Assembly: GCF_013285385.1 (NCBI RefSeq) | Contig: NZ_CP054212.1 | Location: 186,001 to 250,000, forward strand | Direction: 5' to 3' | Source of the DNA: Paramixta manurensis | GTDB lineage: Bacteria; Pseudomonadota; Gammaproteobacteria; Enterobacterales; Enterobacteriaceae | Length of the DNA stretch: 64,000 nucleotides | Shown here: piece by piece, positions 15,688 to 24,756 of the stretch | Numbering within the stretch: the first letter of the stretch is position 1 | How the letters are laid out: the number at the start of each line of letters is the position of its first letter | Translations under genes and position numbers: made by a program | The notes under the pieces: generated by a model | Databases searched by the model: none | What the model saw: only the letters and a program-made list of their open reading frames with translations | Told to the model about the DNA's origin: nothing

Positions 15688-17040
15688 TTAACGCATGGTG
15701 ACAAACTCTTCGGCGCCGGTTGGGTGAATCGCCACCGTATTGTCGAAGTCTTGCTTGGTCGCGCCCATTTTCAACGCCACCGCAAAGCCTTGCAGCATCT
15801 CATCCATACCGTAACCAATGCCGTGGATGCCGACGATTTTTTCCTCTTTACCCACGCAAACCAACTTCATCCGACAGGGCTGGCGATGTTGCGTCACTGC
15901 GGTATACATGGCGGTAAAGGCTGATTTATACACCTTCACCTCTGCGTCGCCGTATTTCTCACGCGCTTCCGGCTCGCTCAGGCCAACGGTGCCGATTGGC
16001 GGATGGCTAAACACCACCGTTGGGATGTTGCTGTAATCCAGATGCTCTTCCGGCTTGTTGTTAAACAGACGTTCAGAGAGGCGACGCCCTGCCGCCACCG
16101 CCACCGGTGTTAACTCAACCGCGCCGGTGTTATCGCCCACCGCATAGATACCTGCAACATTGGTATTTTGATACTTATCGACTTTGATATAACCGCGCTG
16201 GTCCCGTTCTACGCCGGTTACCGCCAGGTTCAGATTATCGGTAGCCGGTTCGCGCCCAATCGCCCATACCAGACAATCCACGGTGTACTCTTCGCCATTC
16301 TCCAGTTGGAGTGTCAGGCTACCGTCAGCATTTTTCACCACCGCTTGCGGGATGGAATGTGTATGCAACGTCGGCCCTTCGGTATTCATGACCTCAACCA
16401 GCGTCTCTACAATCAGCGGGTCGAAACTGCGTAGCGGCGCGTGTTTACGCACAAACAGATGCGTCTCTGAACCTAACGCGTTAACAACGCCTGCCAGTTC
16501 GACGGCGATATAACCAGCGCCCACTACTGCGGTACGTTTCGGCAAGGCATCCAGTTCAAAGAAGCCATCGGAATCAATACCGTACTCTACGCCCGGAATT
16601 TGCGGATGACTTGGGCGACCGCCGGTTGCGATCAGGATATGGTCGGCGGTGATTTTCTCGCCGTTAACTTCAACCGTGTGCGCATCAATAAAACGTGCGA
16701 AGCCTTTAATCACCTCGACGTTATTTTTACCCAGCACGTTATCGTATGAGGTGTGGATGCGATCAATATAGGCGCTGCGGTTTTTTACCAGCGTGTTCCA
16801 GTTAAAGCTATTCACCGTGGTATCGAAACCGTAATCCGGGCCGTATTGATGAATAGCTTCGGCGATCTGCGCCGCATGCCACATGACCTTTTTCGGCACG
16901 CAACCGACATTAACACAGGTTCCGCCCAGCTCTTTTGCTTCAATCAGCGCACATTTTTGTCCATACATCGCTGCGCGATTAATCGAAGCGATACCGCCGC
17001 TGCCGCCGCCGATGGCGAGGTAATCATAATGTTTGGTCAT
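15688..17040 (-). CDS. gorA: Glutathione-disulfide reductase
   Basis: A 450-residue flavoprotein that reduces oxidised glutathione with NADPH in the cytosol. The FAD-binding motif AIGGGSGGIAS is near residue 9, the redox-active disulfide is GGTCVNVGCVPKK near 39, and the NADPH-binding GAGYIAVELAGV is near 174. TNVAGIYAVGDNTG near 295 is the second FAD contact. The C-terminal AIHPTGAEEFVTMR carries the histidine-glutamate pair that protonates the disulfide partner. Length equals the E. coli enzyme. It is monocistronic here and does not adjoin rlmJ as in E. coli, because rbn lies between them. Confidence 0.97.
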   Translation of the reverse strand: MTKHYDYLAIGGGSGGIASINRAAMYGQKCALIEAKELGGTCVNVGCVPKKVMWHAAQIAEAIHQYGPDYGFDTTVNSFNWNTLVKNRSAYIDRIHTSYDNVLGKNNVEVIKGFARFIDAHTVEVNGEKITADHILIATGGRPSHPQIPGVEYGIDSDGFFELDALPKRTAVVGAGYIAVELAGVVNALGSETHLFVRKHAPLRSFDPLIVETLVEVMNTEGPTLHTHSIPQAVVKNADGSLTLQLENGEEYTVDCLVWAIGREPATDNLNLAVTGVERDQRGYIKVDKYQNTNVAGIYAVGDNTGAVELTPVAVAAGRRLSERLFNNKPEEHLDYSNIPTVVFSHPPIGTVGLSEPEAREKYGDAEVKVYKSAFTAMYTAVTQHRQPCRMKLVCVGKEEKIVGIHGIGYGMDEMLQGFAVALKMGATKQDFDNTVAIHPTGAEEFVTMR

Positions 17041-17185
17041 TAAGCGTCTTCCATAAATTAAGTGATCTAAATTGGGTCAGAGTTTACCGCTACTCATCAG
17101 ATTGCCGCAAAGGTTGCGCCTATGATTGTGATAGGGTGTAGTTAATCTGAATCCATTAGCCGTCTGCTTAGTTTGGAAGCATAGC

Positions 17186-18097
17186 ATGCAACTCACATTT
17201 CTCGGCACCTGCGCCGGTACGCCTAGCCTGCAACGAAACGTTACCGCGATTGCGTTAACCTTATCCAACCGGGGTGATTGCTGGCTGTTTGACTGTGGCG
17301 AAGGTACTCAGCACCAATTTATGCGTAGCGCGTTAAAGCCCGGTAAACTGGAAAAAATATTTATTACCCATCTTCATGGCGATCATATCTTTGGTCTGCC
17401 GGGTCTGCTCACCAGCCGCTCAATGGGCGGCGTAGCGACGCCTTTAACGCTGTATGGGCCGAAAGGGCTGAAAGCGTTTGTTGAAACCACGCTGAGTTTG
17501 AGCGCTTCGTTCGTGACTTTCCCGCTGGAGATTGTGGAAATTGAAGCGGGAGAGGTGTACCGCGATGGCGGTATTACTGTCACGGCCTGGCCGTTGTCTC
17601 ATGTGGTGGAGTGCTATGGCTATCGCATTGAGGAACAGGATAAACCGGGCGTATTAGATGCGGAAAAACTGCAAGCGGATGGCATACCGCGCGGGGCGTG
17701 GTTCCAGCGCCTTAAACAAGGTGAAACCGTGGTGTTGGAGGATGGACGGCGGGTGAATGGCGGCGATTATCTGGGGCCATCGATACCCGGCAAATCGTTA
17801 GCTATTTTTGGCGATACCGCGCCGACGCCAGTAGCATGTAAGCTGGCGGCTAATGTCGATGTAATGGTTCATGAAACGACGCTTGAGGCGGCAATGGCGG
17901 AAAAAGCCAATGGTCGTGGTCATTCCACCACGGTACAGGCCGCCACGGCGGCGAAGCAGGCTGGCGCAAAACGTTTGATCGCCACGCACTTCAGTTCACG
18001 CTATAGCTTTGCCGATTGCGAGCGGTTGCTGGCGGAGTGCCAGGCGGTTTTTCCCGCAACCGAGTTGGCACGGGATTTTGCAGTGTTTGAGGTTTAG
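17186..18097 (+). CDS. rbn: Ribonuclease BN / RNase Z
   Basis: A 303-residue metallo-beta-lactamase nuclease of the ElaC/RNase Z family that trims or cleaves tRNA 3' ends. The motif THLHGDHIFGLPG (near 61) supplies most zinc ligands. GTCAGTP near 7 and FDCGEGTQHQF near 36 are typical of the family. Further ligands lie in SHVVECYGYR near 138, FGDTAP near 210 and ATHFSSRY near 269. It is divergent from gor and converges on rlmJ, an arrangement unlike E. coli, where elaC is elsewhere. ATG at 17186 gives the expected N-terminus MQLTFLGT. Confidence 0.95.
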   Translation: MQLTFLGTCAGTPSLQRNVTAIALTLSNRGDCWLFDCGEGTQHQFMRSALKPGKLEKIFITHLHGDHIFGLPGLLTSRSMGGVATPLTLYGPKGLKAFVETTLSLSASFVTFPLEIVEIEAGEVYRDGGITVTAWPLSHVVECYGYRIEEQDKPGVLDAEKLQADGIPRGAWFQRLKQGETVVLEDGRRVNGGDYLGPSIPGKSLAIFGDTAPTPVACKLAANVDVMVHETTLEAAMAEKANGRGHSTTVQAATAAKQAGAKRLIATHFSSRYSFADCERLLAECQAVFPATELARDFAVFEV

Positions 18098-18135
18098 GGC
18101 GAACCGAGACTCGCCCTGAACAGAGAGTCGCGGCG

Positions 18136-18978
18136 TTATTCCGGCACAATCCAGTCGATTTTAGTGTGGCCGGTGCCGCCAGGAACCAGTGTTTTATGCA
18201 GCCATGGCAGCAGTTCACGCATTTGCTGCTCCAGCTTCCATGGCGGATTAATCACCACCATACCTGAGGCGGTCATACCACGCTGATCGCTATCGGGCCG
18301 CACAGCCAGCTCGATTTGCAGGATGCGACGAATACCGGTCGCTTCCAGTTCGTTAAACATACGCTTAATCTGTTGGCGCAGTACCACTGGATACCATAGA
18401 GCGAAAACGCCGGTACTGAAGCGTTTATACCCTTCCTGGATGCCCTGAACCACGGCCTGATAATCGGTTTTCAACTCATAAGGCGGATCGATCAGGACCA
18501 GCCCGCGCCGTGAAGGCGGCGGCAATTTAGATTTTAACTGCTGATAGCCATCAGCACGCTCGGTGCGGGCGCGGCTATCTTTCAGAAACTCACCGCGCAG
18601 CAGCGGAAAATCACTCGGGTGTAGCTCGGTTAACTGGAGCTTATCCTCCGGGCGCAGCAAATGACGGGCAATCAGTGGCGAACCGGGATAGTAGCGCAGC
18701 GTGCCGCTCGGGTTTAATGCCTTAACCGCCTCAATATAGGGCGCTAACGCTGTCGGCAGATCGGCATGCTGCCAAACCCGCGCAATCCCCTCCAAATATT
18801 CCCCGGTGCGCTCGGCGTGCTCACCGCTGAGTTGATAACGACCGGCGCCCGCGTGCGTATCGAGATATAAAAAAGGTTTTTCTTTCTCTTTCAACGACGT
18901 AATGATCAAGCTTTGGACGGTGTGTTTGAGAACATCGGCATGGTTGCCGGCGTGAAAACTGTGGCGATAACTGAGCAT
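18136..18978 (-). CDS. rlmJ: 23S rRNA (adenine2030-N6)-methyltransferase RlmJ
   Basis: A 280-residue protein with the family N-terminus MLSYRHSFHAGNHADVLKH. It has the SAM-binding segment LDTHAGAGRY near 40 and the catalytic DPPYE motif near 164 of N6-adenine methyltransferases. It methylates A2030 of 23S rRNA and is also linked in E. coli (as YhiR) to use of extracellular DNA. Length matches E. coli (280). It converges on rbn. A GC stem, AGGGCGA/TCGCCCT (18096-18102 and 18111-18117), lies between the two stops. Confidence 0.96.
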   Translation of the reverse strand: MLSYRHSFHAGNHADVLKHTVQSLIITSLKEKEKPFLYLDTHAGAGRYQLSGEHAERTGEYLEGIARVWQHADLPTALAPYIEAVKALNPSGTLRYYPGSPLIARHLLRPEDKLQLTELHPSDFPLLRGEFLKDSRARTERADGYQQLKSKLPPPSRRGLVLIDPPYELKTDYQAVVQGIQEGYKRFSTGVFALWYPVVLRQQIKRMFNELEATGIRRILQIELAVRPDSDQRGMTASGMVVINPPWKLEQQMRELLPWLHKTLVPGGTGHTKIDWIVPE

Positions 18979-19342
18979 TTTTATTTATCCAGTTGAATTT
19001 ATAAGGTTTTAATTTGTATTGAATCGAAATTTTACAATTATTACCCCACGAATTACCCCACAGAACGGCGCACAGCAACGGATGCAGGAAAAAGCATGAG
19101 AACCTTTTGAAGCAGGGGATTATATCAGGGATGGTTGCCGGATGGGGTGCAAGTGTGAGAACAAATCGCTGCGTTTTATACCCTGGCCTTCAAGACAAGG
19201 AAACCAAACGAGCAGTGGCAGCTTATGTATGAGTGTCACCGTGCAAGATACATATGAAAAATATAAAGCCCTCGGTTACAGGCCGCAGGATGCACGAGTA
19301 AACATGAGTACGAATAACTTACAAAATCGTTTATTCCGCTGC
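18979..19342. other. Intergenic region with a tandem 10-bp repeat and no clear gene
   Basis: This 364-bp stretch upstream of rlmJ carries ATTACCCCAC twice (19040-19049 and 19052-19061), two bases apart. The rest has an open plus-strand frame with an ATG near 19228 (MSVTVQDTYEKYKALG) that runs into the DUF1493 gene on the opposite strand. It has no recognisable family and no good ribosome site, so I read it as degenerate sequence. Together with the next two small genes it looks like a variable insertion between rlmJ and prlC. Confidence 0.4.
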
Positions 19343-19660
19343 TCAGTCATAGAGCCAGCGGCCCGCTTTGGCTGATTCCACCAACATCCAGACATATAAT
19401 GGCTTTAGCGGCTGTTCAGGCTCAGGTGAGCCTAAAAAATCAGGGGCGAAATAATGAGTTATCTCAAACTTGTTAAGCTCAACATTCCAGTTTCTGAAAT
19501 AATAACTGAGTGTATCCTCAGCATCTTCCCAGATTATATCAAGCCCACCTCTCGTTAACTCCGTTTGCGGGGTGACCTCAGGGCGAGGGCCAAAGAATCC
19601 ATATTTTTTATGGCTATGGTTTTCGTATATGTAGTGGATTATTTCCTGTTCGATACTCAT
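19343..19660 (-). CDS. DUF1493-family protein
   Basis: A 105-residue acidic protein from the ATG at 19660 (MSIEQEIIHYIYENHSHKKY). The segment WEDAEDTLSYYFRNWNVEL near 46 and APDFLGSPEPEQPLKPLYVW fit the DUF1493 family, small proteins common in enterics near acyl-carrier-like or phage-like genes and of unknown function. It overlaps the stop of the upstream 53-residue gene by one base (TGATG), so the two are probably translated together. DUF1493 genes are patchy, which fits a variable insertion. Confidence 0.65.
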   Translation of the reverse strand: MSIEQEIIHYIYENHSHKKYGFFGPRPEVTPQTELTRGGLDIIWEDAEDTLSYYFRNWNVELNKFEITHYFAPDFLGSPEPEQPLKPLYVWMLVESAKAGRWLYD

Positions 19661-19821
19661 CAGAAATACGTCCACTGGATGCGATCTTGCGGTGCAACAA
19701 TACGGTTAAATGTCACTGCTGTGTCTCTTAAAGTGGAATGTGCAACCCACATTGCCTGCCCCCATCCAATCCACGGAATATAACGCCCAATAATCGCACC
19801 AACCTTGTTGGTTTTCGCCAT
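19660..19821 (-). CDS. Small hydrophobic protein, partner of DUF1493 gene, possibly truncated
   Basis: A 53-residue product from the ATG at 19821 (MAKTNKVGAIIGRYIPWIG). It has one amphipathic/hydrophobic stretch and ends RIVAPQDRIQWTYF. DUF1493 proteins in enterics often follow a small membrane protein whose C-terminus resembles this. A longer N-terminal hydrophobic part seems missing here, and the 5' side abuts the CPBP protease gene, so it may be the surviving tail of such a gene. Coupling to DUF1493 through TGATG supports real translation. Confidence 0.45.
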   Translation of the reverse strand: MAKTNKVGAIIGRYIPWIGWGQAMWVAHSTLRDTAVTFNRIVAPQDRIQWTYF

Positions 19822-19864
19822 TCGTATATCCTGGCCGGTATGCGCAGCCAGGACAATGAAGGTT

Positions 19865-20686
19865 TTATCGCTGTAATACCGGATAGGTAAACAGCAGCAG
19901 GTGGGTGAGGTTAAATGCAAAATGAACCCACGTGGCAACCCACAGTTTGCCGCTCCACTGCCACGCTAAACCGTAGATCAAGCCCGCCAGTGTGGCAAAA
20001 AGAACCAGCAATGAACCGCCCGCGATATGCGCCATGCCAAACAGGAGTGAGGTTAATAGCAATGCTGGCAGGCTACCGACCCAGCCGGTCAGACGCTGTT
20101 GCAGATAACCGCGAAACAGCGCCTCTTCGGCCAGTGAAACAAAAAACAGATTAGCCAGCGCGAAAGGCCACAACCAACGCGGAAAATGTGGCTCAATGGC
20201 TAATCCGCCTGCTAGTGTTGCGATCAATAACAAGACTGGGATAGCAAGCAGCAATAACAACCACCAAACCTTATAGCGCGGCGGCTGCGCATCAGTGCGA
20301 AATAATGTCGGTAGGCAGGCCAATAAAACAAACGGGATTAGCGCCTTATCCAAGTTGTAATAGAAGGTGAACGGCGCGCTATGCGGCCCGGCCTGTACGG
20401 CGGTAACTATCCGCGTATTGTTAAAGCCCGGCATCAAGTGGAGCATCAGCGCGATAGCGCCAAGCACCAATATCCCTTCGGTTATCGCCGCCAGCCAGCG
20501 CGTTGCATGGCATTGCCGACGGATCGCTATTACTGCCGCTAAAACCGCCAGACCAGCGATAGCCGGTGGCTGTAGAACCTGTTGGGTTATTGCGATTGCG
20601 AGTGTAATGACCAGTAAGCCAATGGCAGCGGGGCGATGGAAGGCCAAGATTAGCAGCGAGACGGCAAGCAGATACCACATAATCAA
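19865..20686 (-). CDS. CPBP-family intramembrane glutamic protease
   Basis: A 273-residue protein with about eight helices. The family motifs are in the last third: EEALFRGYLQQRL near 191 with the catalytic glutamates and arginine, LLFGMAHIAGG near 218 with a histidine, and WVHFAFNLTHLLLF near 250 with the final histidine/asparagine. CPBP (CAAX protease and bacteriocin-processing) enzymes cleave membrane proteins or give bacteriocin self-immunity; here the substrate is unknown. Two alternative starts lie close together (MIMWYL). It ends 43 bp before the small protein gene at 19821. Confidence 0.78.
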   Translation of the reverse strand: MIMWYLLAVSLLILAFHRPAAIGLLVITLAIAITQQVLQPPAIAGLAVLAAVIAIRRQCHATRWLAAITEGILVLGAIALMLHLMPGFNNTRIVTAVQAGPHSAPFTFYYNLDKALIPFVLLACLPTLFRTDAQPPRYKVWWLLLLLAIPVLLLIATLAGGLAIEPHFPRWLWPFALANLFFVSLAEEALFRGYLQQRLTGWVGSLPALLLTSLLFGMAHIAGGSLLVLFATLAGLIYGLAWQWSGKLWVATWVHFAFNLTHLLLFTYPVLQR

Positions 20687-20913
20687 TTTCCCTGGCAGAT
20701 AGAGTAGAGCCGAAGCGCAGAAGACGAAAATGCGGAGGTTTGTTCGTCTACCGACAAGCTAATTGATTTTAAAACAGATGGCTTGTGCTTTATAGGGTTA
20801 TCTGCAAATGACGCCACCGCTAACGCGATTAAGAATTAGCCTCTCAGGGCAAATTGTCTTCCTCGCAGAGGGACTTTGGTTATGGCTACGGTGGTTTTCA
20901 GCGCTTTTCGCCA

Positions 20914-20939
20914 TTGAATTTCACTACACTTAGCCGCAT
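20914..20939 (+). promoter_or_regulatory. Candidate heat-shock (sigma-32) promoter of prlC
   Basis: TTGAAT (20914-20919), a 14-base spacer, then CCGCAT (20934-20939) resembles the sigma-32 pattern CTTGAAA-N13/14-CCCCAT, with one mismatch in each box. It lies about 55 bp upstream of the prlC ATG. E. coli prlC is heat-inducible, which supports the reading. Confidence 0.4.
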
Positions 20940-20994
20940 GTTAATACGATTGCACACGGCGTTTACGCCCACACCTAACATAAAGGACTGCGCG

Positions 20995-23037
20995 ATGACC
21001 AATCCGTTACTTGATTCTTTTACGCTTCCCCCCTTTTCCAAAATTAAACCAGAACATGTCGTGCCCGCTGTACAGGTTGCGCTGGAGGAGTGCCGGGCTG
21101 CGGTAGAAAAAACCGTTGCGCAAGGTGCGCCCTGGCGTTGGGAAACGCTGTGCCAACCGCTGGCGGAGGTCGACGATCGCCTGAGCCGTCTGTTCTCGCC
21201 GGTTAGCCACCTCAACTCGGTTAAAAATAGCCCGGAGTTACGCCAGGCTTATGAGCAAACGCTGCCGCTGCTCTCTGAATACAGCACTTGGGTCGGTCAG
21301 CATGAGGGGCTGTACCAGGCCTATCGTAACCTGAAAGAGGGCGAGCACTACGCCGCGCTCAGCCTGGCGCAGAAAAAAGCGGTGGATAATGCACTGCGTG
21401 ATTTTGAATTATCCGGTATCGGTTTATCGAAAGAGAAACAGCAACGTTACGGTGAAATCGCCGCGCGTTTATCTGAACTGGGCTCCACCTACAGCAATAA
21501 CGTACTTGATGCGACAATGGGCTGGAGCAAGCTGATTACCGATGTCAGTGAACTTTCTGGTTTACCGGAAAGCGCATTGGCGGCGGCGCAGGCTCAGGCA
21601 GAAGCCAAACAGCAGGAAGGTTGGTTGTTAACGCTGGATATTCCAAGCTATCTGCCGGTGATGACTTACTGCGATAACGCGGCATTGCGTGAAGAGATGT
21701 ACCGCGCTTACTCTACGCGCGCCTCTGATCAAGGGCCAAATGCCGGAAAATGGGATAACAGCGCAGTAATGGCTGAAGAGCTGGCGTTACGTCATGAACT
21801 GGCGCAATTGCTGGGCTTTGATTCCTATGCCGATAAATCGCTGGCGACGAAAATGGCGGAAAGTCCGGCACAGGTGATTGAGTTTCTGGGCGATCTTGCT
21901 AAGCGCGCCCGTCCTCAGGCGGAAAAAGAGCTGGCGCAATTGCGTGCTTTTGCCAAACAGCAGCACGGGGTAGAGGAGCTGCAGCCGTGGGATCTGACTT
22001 ACTATGGCGAAAAACAGAAACAGCACCTGTACACCATTAGCGATGAGCAACTTCGCCCCTATTTCCCGGAAGAACGCGCGGTAAACGGGTTGTTTGAAGT
22101 GGTTAAACGCATCTATGGCATCAGCGCGAAAGAGCGTAAAGATGTCGACGTTTGGCATCCGGACGTTCGCTTTTTTGACCTGTTCGACGAAGAGGGTGAA
22201 TTGCGCGGCAGTTTCTATCTTGACCTGTATGCGCGCGAACACAAACGCGGCGGAGCGTGGATGGATGATTGCGTCGGTATGATGCGCAAAGCCGATGGCT
22301 CGCTGCAAAAACCGGTCGCCTACTTAACCTGTAACTTTAACCGCCCGGTAAACGGCAAACCTGCGCTGTTTACCCATGATGAAGTTACCACCTTGTTCCA
22401 TGAGTTTGGCCACGGTTTGCATCATATGCTAACGCGCGTGGAAACTCCGGGCGTATCCGGGATTAGCGGCGTACCGTGGGATGCGGTAGAGCTGCCGAGC
22501 CAGTTTATGGAGAACTGGTGCTGGGAGCCGGAGGCTTTGGCATTTATCTCTGGTCATTACGAAACCGGCGAACCGCTGCCGCAGGCGTTGTTGGACAAAA
22601 TGCTGGCGGCGAAAAATTACCAGGCGGCGTTATTTATCCTGCGTCAACTGGAGTTCGGGCTGTTTGATTTCCGTTTACACGCCGAGTTTGAACCGGCGAA
22701 AGGCGCACAGATTTTGGCAACATTAGCCGAAATTAAAAAACAGGTCGCCGTGGTGCCAAGCCCTTCGTGGGGGCGTTTCCCGCACGCGTTTAGCCATATC
22801 TTCGCCGGGGGTTACGCTGCCGGGTACTATAGCTATCTGTGGGCCGATGTATTGGCGGCAGATGCCTATTCTCGCTTCGAAGAAGAGGGCATTTTCAACC
22901 GCCAGACGGGGCAATCGTTCCTGGATAATATCCTGACGCGCGGCGGCTCCGAAGAGCCGATGGAGTTGTTTAAGCGCTTCCGGGGCCGCGAGCCACAACT
23001 GGACGCGATGCTGGAACACTACGGCATCAAAGGATAA
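20995..23037 (+). CDS. prlC: Oligopeptidase A
   Basis: A 680-residue cytosolic zinc metallopeptidase of the M3 family. It degrades short peptides, including released lipoprotein signal peptides. The zinc motif LFHEFGHGLHHML is near residue 466, with the third ligand glutamate about 25 residues later (MENWCWEPE). The start MTNPLLDSF at 20995 has AAGGA upstream and gives exactly the E. coli length; open codons upstream were rejected. rsmJ follows after 8 bp, the conserved prlC-rsmJ operon. A heat-shock-like promoter lies upstream. Confidence 0.97.
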   Translation: MTNPLLDSFTLPPFSKIKPEHVVPAVQVALEECRAAVEKTVAQGAPWRWETLCQPLAEVDDRLSRLFSPVSHLNSVKNSPELRQAYEQTLPLLSEYSTWVGQHEGLYQAYRNLKEGEHYAALSLAQKKAVDNALRDFELSGIGLSKEKQQRYGEIAARLSELGSTYSNNVLDATMGWSKLITDVSELSGLPESALAAAQAQAEAKQQEGWLLTLDIPSYLPVMTYCDNAALREEMYRAYSTRASDQGPNAGKWDNSAVMAEELALRHELAQLLGFDSYADKSLATKMAESPAQVIEFLGDLAKRARPQAEKELAQLRAFAKQQHGVEELQPWDLTYYGEKQKQHLYTISDEQLRPYFPEERAVNGLFEVVKRIYGISAKERKDVDVWHPDVRFFDLFDEEGELRGSFYLDLYAREHKRGGAWMDDCVGMMRKADGSLQKPVAYLTCNFNRPVNGKPALFTHDEVTTLFHEFGHGLHHMLTRVETPGVSGISGVPWDAVELPSQFMENWCWEPEALAFISGHYETGEPLPQALLDKMLAAKNYQAALFILRQLEFGLFDFRLHAEFEPAKGAQILATLAEIKKQVAVVPSPSWGRFPHAFSHIFAGGYAAGYYSYLWADVLAADAYSRFEEEGIFNRQTGQSFLDNILTRGGSEEPMELFKRFRGREPQLDAMLEHYGIKG

Positions 23038-23045
23038 CGCTCCGC

Positions 23046-23795
23046 GTGGACATTTGTTTACTGGATGAATCAGGCGCCGGAGACGGCGCCTTATCTGTTT
23101 TAGCGCAGCGCTGGCAATTACGGCATGATCAACAGGTACCGATGGCGTTGGTGATGACGCCAACCCATCTGGAACTGCGTAAGCGCGATGAGCCGAAACT
23201 GGGCGGTATTTACGTTGATTTCGTCGGTGGCGCCATGGCACACCGGCGCCGTTTCGGCGGTGGGCGTGGTGAAGCGGTAGCAAAAGCGGTAGGCATTAAA
23301 AGCGGTTATTTACCGGATGTGGTCGACGCTACAGCCGGTTTGGGACGTGACGCATTTGTGTTAGCCGCCATCGGCTGCCATGTGCGTATGCTGGAGCGTA
23401 ACCCGGTAGTTGCCGCTTTACTGGATGATGGCTTACAGCGCGGATACCAGGATGCGGAAATTGGCGGCTGGCTGCGTGAACGGTTAACGCTATTACACGC
23501 CTCAAGCCTGACGGCGCTGGCAGCGATCGAACCGAAACCCGACGTGGTCTATCTCGATCCGATGTATCCCCACCGGCAAAAAAGTGCATTGGTGAAGAAG
23601 GAAATGCGGGTATTTCAGTCACTGGTAGGCGCAGATGAGGATGCGGATGCTTTACTGGCGCCGGCGCGCCAATTGGCGAAAAAACGGGTGGTGGTCAAAC
23701 GCCCCGATTACGCGCCGCCGCTGGCGGGCTTAGTGACGCAATCAGCGGTAACCACCAAAAGCCACCGCTTTGATATTTACCCGCCGGTAGGTTGA
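23046..23795 (+). CDS. rsmJ: 16S rRNA (guanine1516-N2)-methyltransferase RsmJ
   Basis: A 249-residue SAM-dependent methyltransferase that modifies G1516 of 16S rRNA. Family landmarks are GGIYVDFVGGAMAHRRRFGG near 57, the SAM motif VVDATAGLGRDAFVLA near 92, and the catalytic DPMYPHRQKSALVKKEMR near 172. It starts with GTG at 23046, 8 bp after prlC, as in other enterics, so the two are one transcript. Length and motifs match E. coli YhiQ. Confidence 0.95.
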   Translation: MDICLLDESGAGDGALSVLAQRWQLRHDQQVPMALVMTPTHLELRKRDEPKLGGIYVDFVGGAMAHRRRFGGGRGEAVAKAVGIKSGYLPDVVDATAGLGRDAFVLAAIGCHVRMLERNPVVAALLDDGLQRGYQDAEIGGWLRERLTLLHASSLTALAAIEPKPDVVYLDPMYPHRQKSALVKKEMRVFQSLVGADEDADALLAPARQLAKKRVVVKRPDYAPPLAGLVTQSAVTTKSHRFDIYPPVG

Positions 23796-23807
23796 TGCCC
23801 GAAAGAC

Positions 23808-23831
23808 GCGGTCGACCGATGTGTCGACCGC
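23808..23831. terminator. Hairpin between rsmJ and uspA
   Basis: GCGGTCGAC (23808-23816) pairs exactly with GTCGACCGC (23823-23831) around a 6-base loop, between the convergent stops of rsmJ and uspA. T-tracts are weak on both sides (GTCTTTC on the minus strand), so it may stop both transcripts imperfectly. Confidence 0.55.
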
Positions 23832-23854
23832 ATAAAGCAGGGTGACCCGCCGGC

Positions 23855-24295
23855 TTACGCCTCTTCTTCCTCATCACGCAGCGGAACAATCAACATATCA
23901 ATATGAACCGTGTTGATCAGTTGACGCGCTGAAGACATCAGCTTGCTCCAGAAATCTTGATGGTGGCCACATACCACCAGATCCACCTGATATTTTTTAA
24001 TTGCATCCACCAATACCTGTGCCAGATCGCCGCTACCGCTCAGCGTTTCGCTAATCGGATAACCCGCGCCTTGCGACAGCTCGGTCAATGCATGATGCGT
24101 CTCTTCTGAAATGCGTTTTTGCATATCGCCCAGGTTAACGTCAATCAACCCGGTGTAGAGATCGGAATAATTCACGTCGACATGAATCAATGACACTTTG
24201 GCATCATATGGACGCGCCAGAGAAACCGCTTTTTCAACCAGTAGCTTACTCTCGGGAGAAAGGTCTACTGCAATCAGGATATGTTTGTAAGCCAT
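23855..24295 (-). CDS. uspA: Universal stress protein A
   Basis: A 146-residue cytosolic protein of the UspA subfamily. It begins MAYKHILIAVDLSPESKLL, followed by VSLIHVDVNYSDLYTGLID and the C-terminal VDLVVCGHHQDFWSKLMSS. The ATP-binding G-2X-G-9X-G motif of MJ0577-type Usps is not evident, as expected for UspA. It is induced by growth arrest and many stresses in E. coli. The ATG at 24295 is correct; a longer open frame upstream is not conserved. It is divergent from uspB, the conserved enteric arrangement. Confidence 0.96.
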   Translation of the reverse strand: MAYKHILIAVDLSPESKLLVEKAVSLARPYDAKVSLIHVDVNYSDLYTGLIDVNLGDMQKRISEETHHALTELSQGAGYPISETLSGSGDLAQVLVDAIKKYQVDLVVCGHHQDFWSKLMSSARQLINTVHIDMLIVPLRDEEEEA

Positions 24296-24756
24296 GATAA
24301 AACTCCTTCCATTAGCTGCGCGACTTGGTTGGCAGACAATTTTCCGCCATATCACAACTTGCTGAAATCCATGCGAAAAGCAGGCGATGATCGCCACAGA
24401 TTTCATCTGGTAACCGTGCGTGGCGGCCATCTTACCGCTGCCTCGCTTTATTATTCTAATTAACAGTATAGCGCCAATTGTTAACAGATGTTTAGGCAAG
24501 CCGCACGCTTTGCGAGGCAGATCAAGGCGTTTTTGGGCGATTAATGGCGTCGATTAAAAATCAATGCTGGAAAAATTTTAAGCAGATCTCCTAAACTAAT
24601 CGTGACGGTGACAAAATCAACCGATAACCGCAGTCGTTCTTAGCATGCAGTCATAACAATTTAGTCCGGTTCAATAGTGGTTGGCGATTAATCGTGGGGC
24701 GTGTTCAGCGTTACCCCCGCTGTAGCTGTCCTTGCGGTCTAAGCCGGGAGGGAAAT
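24296..24756. other. uspA/uspB divergent promoter region
   Basis: This 461-bp region between divergent uspA and uspB should contain both promoters. It is AT-rich near 24450-24600. In E. coli uspA uses sigma-70 with ppGpp control and uspB uses sigma-S. No strong operator or RNA structure stood out, and no protein-like frame lies inside. Confidence 0.4.

Noticed and set aside
19142..19375. Plus-strand 77-residue open frame (with an inner ATG near 19228) upstream of the DUF1493 gene end
   Set aside because: No family features, no clear ribosome site, and it runs into a better-supported gene on the other strand.
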